The notes beneath the pieces were generated by a model, which saw nothing but the letters and a program-made list of their open reading frames with translations, was not told where the DNA came from and did not search any database. The position numbers and the translations under genes are program-made. A stretch of DNA of 64,000 nt from Tetrapisispora phaffii CBS 4417 (Eukaryota > Ascomycota > Saccharomycetes > Saccharomycetales > Saccharomycetaceae). Below, in pieces: positions 27,431-39,400 of the stretch (position 1 is the first letter of the stretch; every line of letters begins with the position of its first letter). The stretch covers positions 248,001 to 312,000 of the forward strand of contig NC_016531.1 of the NCBI RefSeq assembly GCF_000236905.1, written 5' to 3'.

Positions 27431-27937
27431 TTACTTCTTTTGCATCTCTAGAACTGATTCTGCTTGTTTCAAAATTTCATCTATGCTCCCACCCATACTC
27501 AATAACCTTTCTCTGTTTCTATTACAAGTTAATGTATTAGAATGTCTCTTCAGAGCATCTTTTCTAGCAAACCCTTTACCACATTGCTTACAAATATTTG
27601 GTAAAATACGCAAATGCGTTCTCTCATGTCTCCTGACATCCGATGATCTTCTGAATACTAAAGAACAATGATTACATTTATAAATTCTACTCTCATTTGC
27701 TTGTATTCCGTCTTTATCGTCATTCAAATCACTGAATGTATTATCGTTATTAAGTTTTGTATTAACCTGGGATGGTTTATTGGCTTTGCTTATTTTATTC
27801 CTTCCATTCTTCTGTGTCTTCGCCAGATAAACTCTCTCAAGTAGAATTTTTATATTAGGATCTACTTCATTTGTATTAGTGCATATCGTTACTATTGCTT
27901 CAACTGCATTCCTGTAAAACTTATTCTCTTCATCCAT
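27431..27937 (-). CDS. Met31/Met32-type C2H2 transcription factor
   Basis: In S. cerevisiae Met31 and Met32 recruit Met4 to sulfur amino-acid genes through AAACTGTGG elements. The 168-residue protein has two zinc fingers: C88-C91-H104-H108 (YKCNHCSLVFRRSSDVRRHERTH) and C116-C119-H132-C138 (ICKQCGKGFARKDALKRH through TC). The second finger has Cys as its last ligand. The linker LRILPNI and the RNRERLLSMGG tail match the Met31/32 family. The N-terminal helix (FYRNAVEAIVTICT) is also shared. Both tracks predict it after the beta-NAC gene (MET32 YDR253C, MET31 YPL038W). It is a single gene equivalent to both, so no one symbol is assigned. Confidence 0.92.
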   Translation of the reverse strand: MDEENKFYRNAVEAIVTICTNTNEVDPNIKILLERVYLAKTQKNGRNKISKANKPSQVNTKLNNDNTFSDLNDDKDGIQANESRIYKCNHCSLVFRRSSDVRRHERTHLRILPNICKQCGKGFARKDALKRHSNTLTCNRNRERLLSMGGSIDEILKQAESVLEMQKK

Positions 27938-28287
27938 ATCGGGAGCTCTTTAGCAGAATCAAATTATCTCCTTATTAATGAACTAGTGACTGTAATAATA
28001 AACTTGACTTGTTACGCTGTGCAATAGCTATAATAATCCTTTTGTACATCGTTGCTAGATATTAAAAGTCAACATAAATTGTTGTAACTTAGTCATCTAA
28101 ATTCACAATTTATTTTTTCAATATTTAATAATTACCAACATTGAAATTTCAGTGCTCTTATTTCGTAAGCCGAAGGCTAATATAATTTAGAGTCAACCAA
28201 AAATTTCTGTAGCTACGTTAAAACCTATTTTATTTTTATATGTCGTTACATACACATACTGATCTATAAGCTATATAATTGCATGCA
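27938..28287. other. Spacer, no gene seen
   Basis: 350 AT-rich bases with the MET31/32 promoter and the 3' region of the next minus-strand gene. Nothing recognised. Confidence 0.35.
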
Positions 28288-29412
28288 TTATATAATATTA
28301 AAATAAGATTTTACCATTACTATACCCATTTCTTTATAACCATCCAATTCTGCTTGGAAAACATAACCCAATTCATTATTTTCATTAACGATATCACTAT
28401 ATGATTTATCATCATTTAAAAGTCCATATTGATTGATACTATCTTCACCAAATACTGAAATAATATTTTCGATTACTTTGTGAATACCATTTGAAGACGA
28501 AGTCGTACTCATATCGTTGAACTCGTCGTTAGTATTCAATTGAATACTTGGGTTCATGTTTGGAAAATTATTAGTTGTCGTACTAGTATTGACATTTTGA
28601 TTTACAATTGTATTAGTAAACTGCACAGCAGAGCCAGTAGGATCACTTAGGATTGAATGCTGCGAACTGTGTTGCGTTTCATTGTTGTCTATATCAATAG
28701 CAACACCATTATGTATAACGTTTTGTTCATTCTGAGCAGCTTCATCGGTAGCCATGCGAATGTATGGATAATTACCTGTGCCGAAATTTGACATGTACCT
28801 TCTTATGTTCCGTTGGTGTTGGAGTGTCCTATTCTGCAACCTAACTTGCCTTGCAACGATGGTTCTTGCTATATTTGCAATGTTGCCTATTTCCCCGGAA
28901 GAGAGACCAGTAGCCAACGCAAAAAGAGAATATCGTTTTTCTCTTGTAGCTATTTGTTCAAATATGTCATTTGTTGCGCATAATTTTGATTCTTTTGTAG
29001 AGTGATTGGTTGGACATTTTTGTTTATTTGTAGTAGAAAACGATAATAAGAAAGAACCTATTATTACTTTTCTGATATCATTCCTTAAGTATTGTAAATA
29101 ATTGATAGAGTGACTTACACATGCATTTAAAATTTTAACAAGAATGAAACATGATTTTTTGAACTGTGTTCTTGATAATTTGACCCTTTGTATTAAAGTG
29201 CCTGCAAATTTGACTAATTCTGCACAGTTGTACACGATGTTTAATTTCTTGAATAAATTTTTATACTCAATGCAAACACCATTTATAAAACTTCCTACCA
29301 GTATTTTGTGAAGAGCTCTTTTCTTCCTGGCAATGCTATTTTGATCTTGTTCATTAAGGATGAAAGTGATCAAACTTGTCTTCAGAGCCTTATTCTGTAT
29401 ATCTGTCAACAT
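28288..29412 (-). CDS. Unrecognised protein in the YPL039W position
   Basis: A 374-residue ORF from the ATG at 29412 (MLTDIQNKALKTSL). The frame extends 20 codons further to a GTG at 29472, which is not a likely yeast start. The N-terminal half is helical and basic, with Cys-containing hydrophobic helices (LVKFAGTLIQRVKLSRTQFKKSCFILVKILNA), loosely reminiscent of a cyclin-type helical bundle. The middle has a basic RQVRLQNRTLQHQRNIRRYM segment. The C-terminal third is Asn/Thr/Ser-rich and acidic. By position (between MET31/32 and ISM1) and strand it corresponds to S. cerevisiae YPL039W, an uncharacterised gene. I could not confirm homology by sequence, and I assign no function. Confidence 0.7.
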   Translation of the reverse strand: MLTDIQNKALKTSLITFILNEQDQNSIARKKRALHKILVGSFINGVCIEYKNLFKKLNIVYNCAELVKFAGTLIQRVKLSRTQFKKSCFILVKILNACVSHSINYLQYLRNDIRKVIIGSFLLSFSTTNKQKCPTNHSTKESKLCATNDIFEQIATREKRYSLFALATGLSSGEIGNIANIARTIVARQVRLQNRTLQHQRNIRRYMSNFGTGNYPYIRMATDEAAQNEQNVIHNGVAIDIDNNETQHSSQHSILSDPTGSAVQFTNTIVNQNVNTSTTTNNFPNMNPSIQLNTNDEFNDMSTTSSSNGIHKVIENIISVFGEDSINQYGLLNDDKSYSDIVNENNELGYVFQAELDGYKEMGIVMVKSYFNII

Positions 29413-30390
29413 TATTTCCAATGAAAGTGAACGTTTAATAGCGATGTATGTCAAATAAACAAAACACTTCACAACAAAATGCCTATGTCAAGTGTCTTCT
29501 CTTAAACTTACGCTCTTTTACACACACACACACACACACTCTCTCTCTCTCTCCACTGCCCTTATATGAGCAAGAATGCCAAATAGTAAATAAGAACTAC
29601 TAACCAATGTTGACCAAGAAAAGGCTTCCATAGCTTGTATTACAAATAGAAAAGCAGACTATTAAATATTGCGAAACATAGCAAAACTCTAGAAGCATGT
29701 TCCGTTTCCACTCCAGCGCCCCCACATACATACTTTCTGGGAGCACACTCACAATACAAGGACGTTGTCCAAACGAATCCTTGCCCCAGGTCGAACACAA
29801 GCACAATACATTGAAAAGTCACTCTTCGCAGTCTTACGTTTCTCGAGATATCCAATATTCCAAATCTTACCTCTAGCAGCTCTCGAGACCAAAAGCATCA
29901 TTGTTTCGAAAACAGATTTATCAGCAACGAACCAATCGGGAAATTCAGAAATTCTTGGATGCCCGGCACCGGGCTGGTGAAGTCAGACGGAACCGCAGAA
30001 ATGACAAAAAAAGAAACGTGGAGATTATCGATGCTGCAATATGCGATACCTGTTTGGGACATATGGATTCAGATGCACACGAGTCGCGCAGGAGCAGCTG
30101 AGATCCATAATTGCTTTTTTTGTAACGCCGTTAGGGCTGGGCAGGCCTGGATAGGGTTTACTGCGAGTGGATGAGGGCTTTCAAAATCGCAAGGTAGGGT
30201 CCCACCAACTTTCAACCGCAACCACATCCACAACCACGACTCAAACACAACTATAAGGAACGCTGGATGTGTATATGGTATATATGACGGTATGTCTCTC
30301 GATGACATACGGCCATTCGAACTGCTCCTCTCACACCAGCATTTGACTTCTGCTTCAGGCTTGAAATTCATTCTCTCTGCTATTCACACA
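29413..30390. other. Divergent spacer upstream of ISM1 with CA/CT microsatellite
   Basis: The spacer is about 1 kb. A compound (CA)n(CT)n run covers 29521-29553. The stretch at 29.7-30.25 kb is comparatively GC-rich and holds only chance ORFs, plus a small inverted repeat GCCCGG-CA-CCGGGC at 29961-29974. A TACTAAC string at 29598-29604 has no matching 5' splice site. The ATG at 30292 in frame with ISM1 is considered under that gene. Confidence 0.4.
29521..29553. repeat. Compound (CA)n(CT)n microsatellite
   Basis: About nine CA units run directly into about seven CT units, 110-140 bp upstream of the ATG of the minus-strand gene. Such tracts are length-variable and can exclude nucleosomes. Confidence 0.85.
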
Positions 30391-33300
30391 ATGTTACGGT
30401 ACGCATCACAACCGTCAAGTGTATCCATTGCATTACGAAGGTTGTATTCCAATGCATCTCACAGTTACCAGAAGACACTGCTTTTGCCAAAGACAAAATT
30501 GGCTAGCAGATCGAATTTGAATCACATTAAACAAGAGATCTTGCCTCGATGCTCCGAAGATATCTACAATGCCCAATATGCACAATTCATTCAAAAGTAT
30601 GATAGCATCGACAATTATGGTGACAGGTTGAAATTTGTTAAGGACAACATGTTCATATTACAAGATGGACCACCTTATGCCAATGGAGACTTGCATTTCG
30701 GTCATGCTTTGAATAAGATCTTGAAGGATATCATTCTAAGATATCAATTGCTATACAATAACAAGTACGTTGTGTATAGACCCGGTTGGGATTGTCACGG
30801 TTTGCCTATTGAATTGAAAGCGTTAAAAAATTTGAACACAGATGACTATGAAAACATTTCCCCACTGAACATAAGATCAAAGGCAAGAAAACTGGCATCT
30901 GTTACAGTTGAGAAACAAATTAAGCAATTCAAAAATTTTGCAATCTTAGCAAATTGGAATGATAAGTATGTGACAATGGATAAAAAATACGAACTAAATC
31001 AGCTGAATATATTTAAAGAATTTTTTAACAGAGGCTATATCAAGAGACAAAATAAACCTGTCTATTGGGGCACGGAAACAAGAACAGCTTTGGCTGAGGG
31101 TGAGTTGGAATATATTGAGAATCATAAATCGGTAGCGGCATATGTAAAGTTTGATTTAATACCAGAATCGGTAAGCAATTTAAGCAAACAATTAGATGTG
31201 GAGTTATCATCAGTAAAATGCTTGATTTGGACAACTACTCCATGGACATTATTCTCAAATAGAGCGATTTGCTATAACGATAAATTCAATTATTCCATTA
31301 TTAAATTGAATAAAGCGCCTAATGAGAATTTATTAATTTGTTCCACACTACTGGATAAAGTAGCCACAGATTATACTGTCATTAAAGAATTTCCAGGCTC
31401 GTTCTTGGCTACTTTATCATACTATAATACTATGTTAAAGGACAACGTACCAAGACCGTTCATACATGGCGATCATGTCTCCAATTTATCCGGTACAGGT
31501 TTAGTGCACACCGCACCTGGTCATGGTCATGACGATTATTTGATTGGTAAGAAAAATTCTTTGGAAATTTATTCACCAGTGGATCATAAAGGTCGTTATA
31601 TCCTAGATAAACTACCAACCCATTTATCTGATTTACTGTCTGTGATAGAACCTGCTTCAGGATCTCAAGGTAAACAAAGAGTGGGTAGAAGTGTATTAGA
31701 TCATGACACCACCTCGACTATCATATCTTATCTTGATAAATTAGGCATGCTTTATAGTCATCATGATTATATACATTCTTACCCTTATGATTGGCGATCA
31801 AAGAAACCTGTTATAATAAGGTCAACAGAGCAGTGGTTTGCTGATTTGACTGATGTTAAACAAAATGCATTGAAAACATTGGAGAGTGTTAATTTTTTCC
31901 CAACTCGTGGTAAAATTAGATTAGAATCATTTATCAAAAGTAGAAATGAATGGTGCATTTCTAGGCAAAGATATTGGGGTGTTCCAATTCCTGCATTTTA
32001 CAAAAAATCAGATCCTTCGCAAACATTAATGACAAGTGAAATTATTGATCATGTTATTGATGTAATCAATAAGGAAGGAACTGATTCTTGGTTTGCTAAA
32101 TCACCAGAGGATGGTTCTGATATGTCTAAATGGCTACCAACTGAGTATAGTAACGTTGCCCATGAATATGAAAGAGGAAAAGATACAATGGATGTATGGT
32201 TTGACAGTGGCTCTGCTTGGGCCGACACAGTTCAATTTTATAATGAAACTTTGAAGATTAAAACCCAAGATCATCCAGAACCATTGACAGATGTTTATTT
32301 AGAAGGTTCTGACCAACATAGAGGGTGGTTTCAAAGTTCGTTATTAACTAAGATTGGATACTCCAATAAACCTCTTGCACCATTCAAAAATTTAGTAACA
32401 CACGGTTTTACTTTAGATGAAAATGGAATAAAAATGTCAAAATCAATAGGTAATATTATTTCACCTCTTGCCATTATTGAAGGTGATACAAAAACTGGAT
32501 TACCTCCATTAGGTATCGATGGCTTAAGATATTTAGTTGCTCAGTCCAATTTCACAAACGACATAGTAGCTGGTCAATTAGTTATCAAGCATGTGGTCGA
32601 AGCTATGAAAAAATTAAGGTTAACTTTCAGATTTCTTTTAGGTAACTTAAATAATAGTACCTATGAGATTTTGCCATATGATGAACTACGACGTGTGGAT
32701 AAATACATCATCCATTCTCTTAACAAACTTCTAACTACTACTAATGAACTGTATAAAGAATTAAATTTTTCAAAAGTTTTAACTTCCTTACAATATCATC
32801 TGAATAACTATTTATCTGCATTTTATTTTGATATAAGTAAGGATTCTTTATATTTAGACAAAATCGATTCGATAAAGAGGAAACAAATTCAAACAACTTT
32901 GTTCCATATATTGGATACATATAGATTTATCTTATTCCCAATAATACCTATTTTGATTCAAGAAACATGTTCTGCTTTACCAGTAGGATGGAAGAAAGGC
33001 ACTAAGAATGGGTTTATTACAAAAGAATCACCAATTTTAATGGAAAATGAAGAATTGTTCGAATCTTTTAAATTAAACGAGTTAGCGTTACAAGAAGCCT
33101 TCCAAAAACAATTCAGGGATTTATCCAGTGAGGATATAACAAAAACAAGTCAGACAATCGTAAATATAACTGTAAATGGCGATTTAAATGAAATACCTTT
33201 TACTTCAGATCAATTATCCGATATCCTACAAACAGCTAATGTTAATATAACTACCACTAAACAATTGGATATAGGAATATCTTCCTTGAAGTTAGGCAAC

Positions 33301-33435
33301 TTTGGTCCAGTGAAAATGGAAACAGTAAAGAGCACTTTGCACAGCTGTCCAAGATGTTGGAAATTTAGCTCTACTATTGAAGATTCATTATGTAACAGAT
33401 GTGAAGAATCTGTCAAGAAATTAAAACATGAATGA
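30391..33435 (+). CDS. ISM1: Mitochondrial isoleucyl-tRNA synthetase
   Basis: Ism1 charges mitochondrial tRNA-Ile in the matrix. From the ATG at 30391 the protein is 1014 residues (S. cerevisiae about 1002). The N-terminus [25 protein letters not shown] is a good presequence (Arg, Ser, no acidic residues). The alternative ATG at 30292 would put 33 less suitable residues in front. Class I motifs: HFGH at 102-105 (in [15 protein letters not shown]) and KMSKS near 681-685. The editing domain contains [13 protein letters not shown] and [16 protein letters not shown]. The C-terminus has a bacterial-type zinc module (CPRCW followed by CNRC). Both the length and the bacterial-like architecture distinguish it from cytosolic Ils1. 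In S. cerevisiae it is YPL040C, next to YPL039W. Confidence 0.96.
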   Translation: MLRYASQPSSVSIALRRLYSNASHSYQKTLLLPKTKLASRSNLNHIKQEILPRCSEDIYNAQYAQFIQKYDSIDNYGDRLKFVKDNMFILQDGPPYANGDLHFGHALNKILKDIILRYQLLYNNKYVVYRPGWDCHGLPIELKALKNLNTDDYENISPLNIRSKARKLASVTVEKQIKQFKNFAILANWNDKYVTMDKKYELNQLNIFKEFFNRGYIKRQNKPVYWGTETRTALAEGELEYIENHKSVAAYVKFDLIPESVSNLSKQLDVELSSVKCLIWTTTPWTLFSNRAICYNDKFNYSIIKLNKAPNENLLICSTLLDKVATDYTVIKEFPGSFLATLSYYNTMLKDNVPRPFIHGDHVSNLSGTGLVHTAPGHGHDDYLIGKKNSLEIYSPVDHKGRYILDKLPTHLSDLLSVIEPASGSQGKQRVGRSVLDHDTTSTIISYLDKLGMLYSHHDYIHSYPYDWRSKKPVIIRSTEQWFADLTDVKQNALKTLESVNFFPTRGKIRLESFIKSRNEWCISRQRYWGVPIPAFYKKSDPSQTLMTSEIIDHVIDVINKEGTDSWFAKSPEDGSDMSKWLPTEYSNVAHEYERGKDTMDVWFDSGSAWADTVQFYNETLKIKTQDHPEPLTDVYLEGSDQHRGWFQSSLLTKIGYSNKPLAPFKNLVTHGFTLDENGIKMSKSIGNIISPLAIIEGDTKTGLPPLGIDGLRYLVAQSNFTNDIVAGQLVIKHVVEAMKKLRLTFRFLLGNLNNSTYEILPYDELRRVDKYIIHSLNKLLTTTNELYKELNFSKVLTSLQYHLNNYLSAFYFDISKDSLYLDKIDSIKRKQIQTTLFHILDTYRFILFPIIPILIQETCSALPVGWKKGTKNGFITKESPILMENEELFESFKLNELALQEAFQKQFRDLSSEDITKTSQTIVNITVNGDLNEIPFTSDQLSDILQTANVNITTTKQLDIGISSLKLGNFGPVKMETVKSTLHSCPRCWKFSSTIEDSLCNRCEESVKKLKHE

Positions 33436-34033
33436 ATAAGTATTCCACATTTGCAAAGGGAAAAACACACATTTTAACTGATTTCCTTAACTCAATTACT
33501 TGTATATATATTTTATACCAACTCCTGTTACAAAATTCAATGTAAATATAATTCAATCACTGTAGTTTCCAGAAACAAACAGTCACCTTTAATCATTATT
33601 GATTATGTTTTCTTAACATTCACTCATCTTGCCCATCTGCTTACCTTTACAATTTCTAGACCTCTAAAACTTTAAAAATTAAAGAGATCAACAAAATCTA
33701 ATAAAGAACATATTTTAATATAAGATATAGTGACAAAATCACCTTGATATTGATCTATGGATTATGTTAAGGTGATAGGCATTCACATATTGTTGTGGTA
33801 GTTTACTAATTTTTATTTCGAGATTGAACCATATTATATTTGAACACATAAATAACGTACCTTTTACATTAGGTGAGACTCATTTTTAATACTATTGATA
33901 TATTGAGAGAAGAATAGAACTTTACGCTTTTGATATTAAGACATCAACTAATAATTTATTAGTAATATCTGCAATATATATATATATATATATATATTTA
34001 CATTGCTATTTTTAATGAAAGTTTGCATAGATT
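33436..34033. other. Spacer ISM1 to SSN3, no gene seen
   Basis: 598 AT-rich bases; an AT microsatellite occupies about 33976-33999. It holds the SSN3 promoter. No other feature seen. Confidence 0.35.
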
Positions 34034-35884
34034 ATGTCAAATCCATACAACATCTCACAACATCAACTTAGGCAACAAGGTCAATTATCTCTAAACAATA
34101 AACAAATCAATATGTACTCACAATACAGTAATAGAAGCGGTGCATTAAACCAATCACAATATTCTCAAGGTCAGCATAGACAACAACCTCACGGCAATAA
34201 CTTAACTGGATCAAATAGCAGTGTTCATGGTAAACAGTCAATGTTAATGGCAAATAATGATGTATTTACAATTGGTCCATATAAAGCTAGAAAAGACAAA
34301 GAAAGAATATCAGTGATTCAAAAATATGAAGTTATTGGTTATATTGCAGCCGGTACGTACGGTAAAGTGTATAAAGTGAAGAGAAGCCCTAATTATGGTG
34401 AATTGGGTCAACAAAAGAGTTTAAGTTCAGAGAATAGGAATAACAATTTAAGTGATAATAATTTATCGGATGAAATTATATTCACATCATCACCTACTCA
34501 CTGTAAAAGCAATAGTTCTAATGATTCAAGCTCTAATTCTAAAAATTATACCCAAACATCACTTAATAAAGCCAAGCCCATCCCCTCGAATTTAATAAAT
34601 GATAATATAATGGACATTGATTCTGATAGCTCTATTTACAACTCTAAATCTGGAATGTTCTACAAAGATAGTGACCCAAAATCGAAAAGAAATATACCAA
34701 ATTCAATTAAGAAGACTCAACGACCAATTTATTATGCTATCAAAAAATTTAAGACTGAACGAGAAGGTTTTGAACAGTTACATTATACTGGTATATCACA
34801 ATCAGCATGTAGAGAAATGTCTCTATGCAGAGAGTTATCTAATAATCATTTGACAAAATTAATTGAAATATTTATGGAAAAAAAGAGTATCTATTTGGTG
34901 TACGAGTATGCAGAGCATGATTTACTACAAATAATTCATTTTCATTCCCATCCAGAAAAGAGGATGATTCCACAAAGAATGATAAGATCCATTATGTGGC
35001 AAATATTAGATGGTGTATCATACCTGCATCAAAATTGGATTCTACACAGAGATTTAAAACCGGCTAATATTATGGTTACTTCCAGTGGAGTAGTCAAAGT
35101 TGGTGATTTAGGTTTAGCAAGGAAATTTCATAATATGGTACAAACTTTATATACCGTTGATAAAGTTGTTGTGACGATATGGTATCGTGCACCTGAATTA
35201 ATGTTAGGGGCTAAACATTATATGCCAGCTATTGACTTATGGGCTGTTGGTTGTATTTTTGCTGAACTCATTGGTTTACAACCAATATTTAAAGGGGAAG
35301 AGGCTAAGATGGATTCTAAGAAGACCGTTCCATTTCAAGCAAATCAGTTACAGAAAATTATTGAGGTTTTAGGAACACCGTCTCCTAAAAATTGGCCCAA
35401 CATTGAACAGTATCCAGAATTTGAACAACTGTTAAAATTTCCAAAATGTAACGATACATTACCAGCTTGGTATCATTCAACGGGTGGTAAGGATAAAAAT
35501 GCTCTAAACTTATTATATTGTCTGTTGAAATATGATCCTCTAACAAGAATAGATGCTTTGCAAGCTTTAGATCATGACTATTTCACAAATGGGGATTATC
35601 CTGTCTGTGATAGTATATTTGATGGGTTAAACTATAAATACCCTGCAAGAAGGATACACACAAATGACAATGATATTGTTAATGTGAGTGTGAACAAAGT
35701 TAGAAGTAATACACAACAGCAAAACCAATCATCAAATGCATCAGTAAACACACTTGGTGGATTGGGTGTTAACCGTAGGATCTTGGCTGCTGCTGCCGCT
35801 GCTGCCGCTGCCGTGTCTAATAATGGCTCCAATGGACAATCTTCCTCTAGGAAATCAGAACCTTACCGCAAAAGAAGGAAATAA
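34034..35884 (+). CDS. SSN3: Mediator cyclin-dependent kinase Ssn3/Srb10 (Cdk8)
   Basis: This is the kinase of the Mediator CDK8 module (with Ssn8/cyclin C, Srb8, Ssn2), acting on the RNA polymerase II CTD and on activators such as Gcn4. The protein is 616 residues (S. cerevisiae 555). A Gln/Asn-rich N-terminus is followed by the Gly loop ([17 protein letters not shown], about 101-117). A Ser/Asn-rich insert of about 115 residues then precedes [12 protein letters not shown]. The helix-C motif SQSACRE (255-261), HRDLKPAN (338-345) and DLG in place of DFG (358-360) are Cdk8 hallmarks. The C-terminus has [13 protein letters not shown] with a run of ten Ala, also recalled from the S. cerevisiae protein. 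It corresponds to YPL042C, in the expected orientation after ISM1. Confidence 0.96.
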   Translation: MSNPYNISQHQLRQQGQLSLNNKQINMYSQYSNRSGALNQSQYSQGQHRQQPHGNNLTGSNSSVHGKQSMLMANNDVFTIGPYKARKDKERISVIQKYEVIGYIAAGTYGKVYKVKRSPNYGELGQQKSLSSENRNNNLSDNNLSDEIIFTSSPTHCKSNSSNDSSSNSKNYTQTSLNKAKPIPSNLINDNIMDIDSDSSIYNSKSGMFYKDSDPKSKRNIPNSIKKTQRPIYYAIKKFKTEREGFEQLHYTGISQSACREMSLCRELSNNHLTKLIEIFMEKKSIYLVYEYAEHDLLQIIHFHSHPEKRMIPQRMIRSIMWQILDGVSYLHQNWILHRDLKPANIMVTSSGVVKVGDLGLARKFHNMVQTLYTVDKVVVTIWYRAPELMLGAKHYMPAIDLWAVGCIFAELIGLQPIFKGEEAKMDSKKTVPFQANQLQKIIEVLGTPSPKNWPNIEQYPEFEQLLKFPKCNDTLPAWYHSTGGKDKNALNLLYCLLKYDPLTRIDALQALDHDYFTNGDYPVCDSIFDGLNYKYPARRIHTNDNDIVNVSVNKVRSNTQQQNQSSNASVNTLGGLGVNRRILAAAAAAAAAVSNNGSNGQSSSRKSEPYRKRRK

Positions 35885-36206
35885 CATTATCATAATATAC
35901 ATTAGTCATATCCTATTTAATATATTTAATAAGGTATTAATTAATGAAGCATAACACATATATAATTAATGATATTCTTAATATTTAACCGTTTAATACT
36001 CATAGGCATAGGCGTTAACCTTTCGCGTTCCGGCATTTTGTACATATAAATCATTAATTGAAGTCGTTAACTTAAATTATACGTTACAGATTAAAACAAT
36101 TACTTGAGAGACAGCAGGGATATGATTAACCTGGTATATCTAGGAGATACACACCAATATCTATATCTATAGTGAAGGAGCCTTTAAGATTAGATTTGCT
36201 GGAATA
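35885..36206. promoter_or_regulatory. CHL4 promoter with SCB/MCB-like element
   Basis: This 322-bp spacer contains TTTCGCGTTCC at 36021-36031 (reverse: GGAACGCGAAA). That combines the SBF element CGCGAAA with an MCB-like ACGCG, about 176 bp before the CHL4 ATG. The identical 11-mer occurs upstream of SLI15. Otherwise AT-rich. Confidence 0.45.
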
Positions 36207-37493
36207 ATGCGGACAAGACTAAAAGATACGTATATTCCAAACGTCGACAGAGACGTACTGTTGAAGAAACTTTTGAAGCTTCCATTAGATGCCCTTTGTG
36301 AACTGACATTATTATGGCTAAACAAATTTAGTTATTCAGGAAACAGATCTGTGAAGGAAATATCTCGAACATTGGATTTATTACAACAAACAAAGGCAAG
36401 AAGACGTGTACTGGCCAAACAAATTCTATTTGAATATTGGCCTAATGGATTAAACTTATTTCAAATAGCACAAGTGGACTGTTATATTTTGATTAATAAA
36501 GAGAACAATAATAAGTGGGTAAGTTCTACTGCTTGGAAATCAAATAAAGAGAAGTTCACCTTAAATATAGATCCAGAGGAGTTAATTTTAGATGTTCAAA
36601 AAGAGTTATCCAAATTTTATTTTTCAAGCCTATATATATTCAGATACCCAAGTCTGCCCCTTGTGGTTTGTAGAATTCAGTTATATGATCTAAACAATTC
36701 ATTTCTGAAAAGCATCTCAGATAAAACCCGCAACAAGAATAGCGATATGTCAACTACCTCGATCGATATTGATAAATCAGTCAATAAAGACTTGATATCT
36801 AGACAACCGTTTTATGTAGCCATACCAGATAACTCATCGACACTTATACATTCTGCAGACAGAGATACATATGCTCAAATGATTATGCAGAGCATTCAAA
36901 AAGCTGTATCAAAGAGAGAACATATAATATTTAAGAGTGATAATGACCCACCTGTGAAATCGCTTCATTCAATTAATATTCTGAAAGGTATTTCGAGAGA
37001 TAGTAACTCTTTGGGTCCATGGTCTGTATACTCTAAAGGCTCATTTGATATATCTCCTCTCAACAACATTACTAAGCATATTTCGGTAAAGGGTAAAAGA
37101 ACATATACAGAAACCGACGCCTCTGACGATGAAGAGTTTGGCGACATTAAAAGAATTAGGTTGGAAAACAATTTTCAAAGATTCAAAGGTCATTTTAGTG
37201 ATCAGCTAGACAACTATCAGGATAAAACAACATATTATAAATCTTTAGTACCGATTGAAAAAATATCATTCACATTAAAAAACACATTGCCCGGTACTGA
37301 TGATGATGTTTCGATAAATTTCAAATTGCAAGGCAATGACATATTCGGTGGATTACACGAATTAGCAGACAAAAAACTAGTTAATTCTGCCAAGGTTCCA
37401 GGATGGTTGACTGGAGAGAACGGTATCTCATCGGGGACAATCGTGAACGGCGACTTCATTAAAAGTTCTAGGTCAAAAGGTGGTCTTCTATAA
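36207..37493 (+). CDS. CHL4: Kinetochore protein Chl4 (CENP-N orthologue)
   Basis: Chl4 pairs with Iml3 in the inner-kinetochore Ctf19/CCAN complex and binds Cse4 nucleosomes and Mif2. The 428-residue protein (S. cerevisiae 458) has the N-terminal pyrin-like helical domain (LLKKLLKLPLDALCELTLLWLNKF) and the WPNGLNLFQIAQVDCYILI block. The Iml3-binding C-terminus carries SLVPIEKISFTLKNTLPG, NDIFGGLHELADKKLV and KVPGWLTGENGISSGTIVNGDF, ending KGGLL as I recall for S. cerevisiae. It corresponds to YDR254W and lies in the orientation predicted by the YDR track (MET32, CHL4). The interleaved YPL genes on both sides show the merged gene order. Confidence 0.95.
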   Translation: MRTRLKDTYIPNVDRDVLLKKLLKLPLDALCELTLLWLNKFSYSGNRSVKEISRTLDLLQQTKARRRVLAKQILFEYWPNGLNLFQIAQVDCYILINKENNNKWVSSTAWKSNKEKFTLNIDPEELILDVQKELSKFYFSSLYIFRYPSLPLVVCRIQLYDLNNSFLKSISDKTRNKNSDMSTTSIDIDKSVNKDLISRQPFYVAIPDNSSTLIHSADRDTYAQMIMQSIQKAVSKREHIIFKSDNDPPVKSLHSINILKGISRDSNSLGPWSVYSKGSFDISPLNNITKHISVKGKRTYTETDASDDEEFGDIKRIRLENNFQRFKGHFSDQLDNYQDKTTYYKSLVPIEKISFTLKNTLPGTDDDVSINFKLQGNDIFGGLHELADKKLVNSAKVPGWLTGENGISSGTIVNGDFIKSSRSKGGLL

Positions 37494-39179
<1,686 letters not shown>

Positions 39180-39400
39180 TTATAAATTAAGTAAGCATAT
39201 AAAGCTTTAAAAGTTATTGTTCAATATATGGTGGTATGCCAAATATGAAGAACTTGTAAATTCCTGTTATTTATATAGCATTATAAAAAGGAGCGATAGC
39301 ATCTTATCGTAAAGTTTGGTATCATTTAGTAATAAATAAATATAAATAATAAATATAAAATCTAACTTGAAAGCTGAAAGAAAAACAGTGCGATTTAGAT

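Noticed and set aside
29598..29604. TACTAAC branch-point string suggesting an intron
   Set aside because: No GTATGT-type 5' splice site or coding exon is placed suitably on that strand.
30292..30390. 33-codon upstream ATG extension of ISM1
   Set aside because: The ATG at 30391 gives a better mitochondrial presequence and the expected length. The upstream start cannot be excluded without transcript data.
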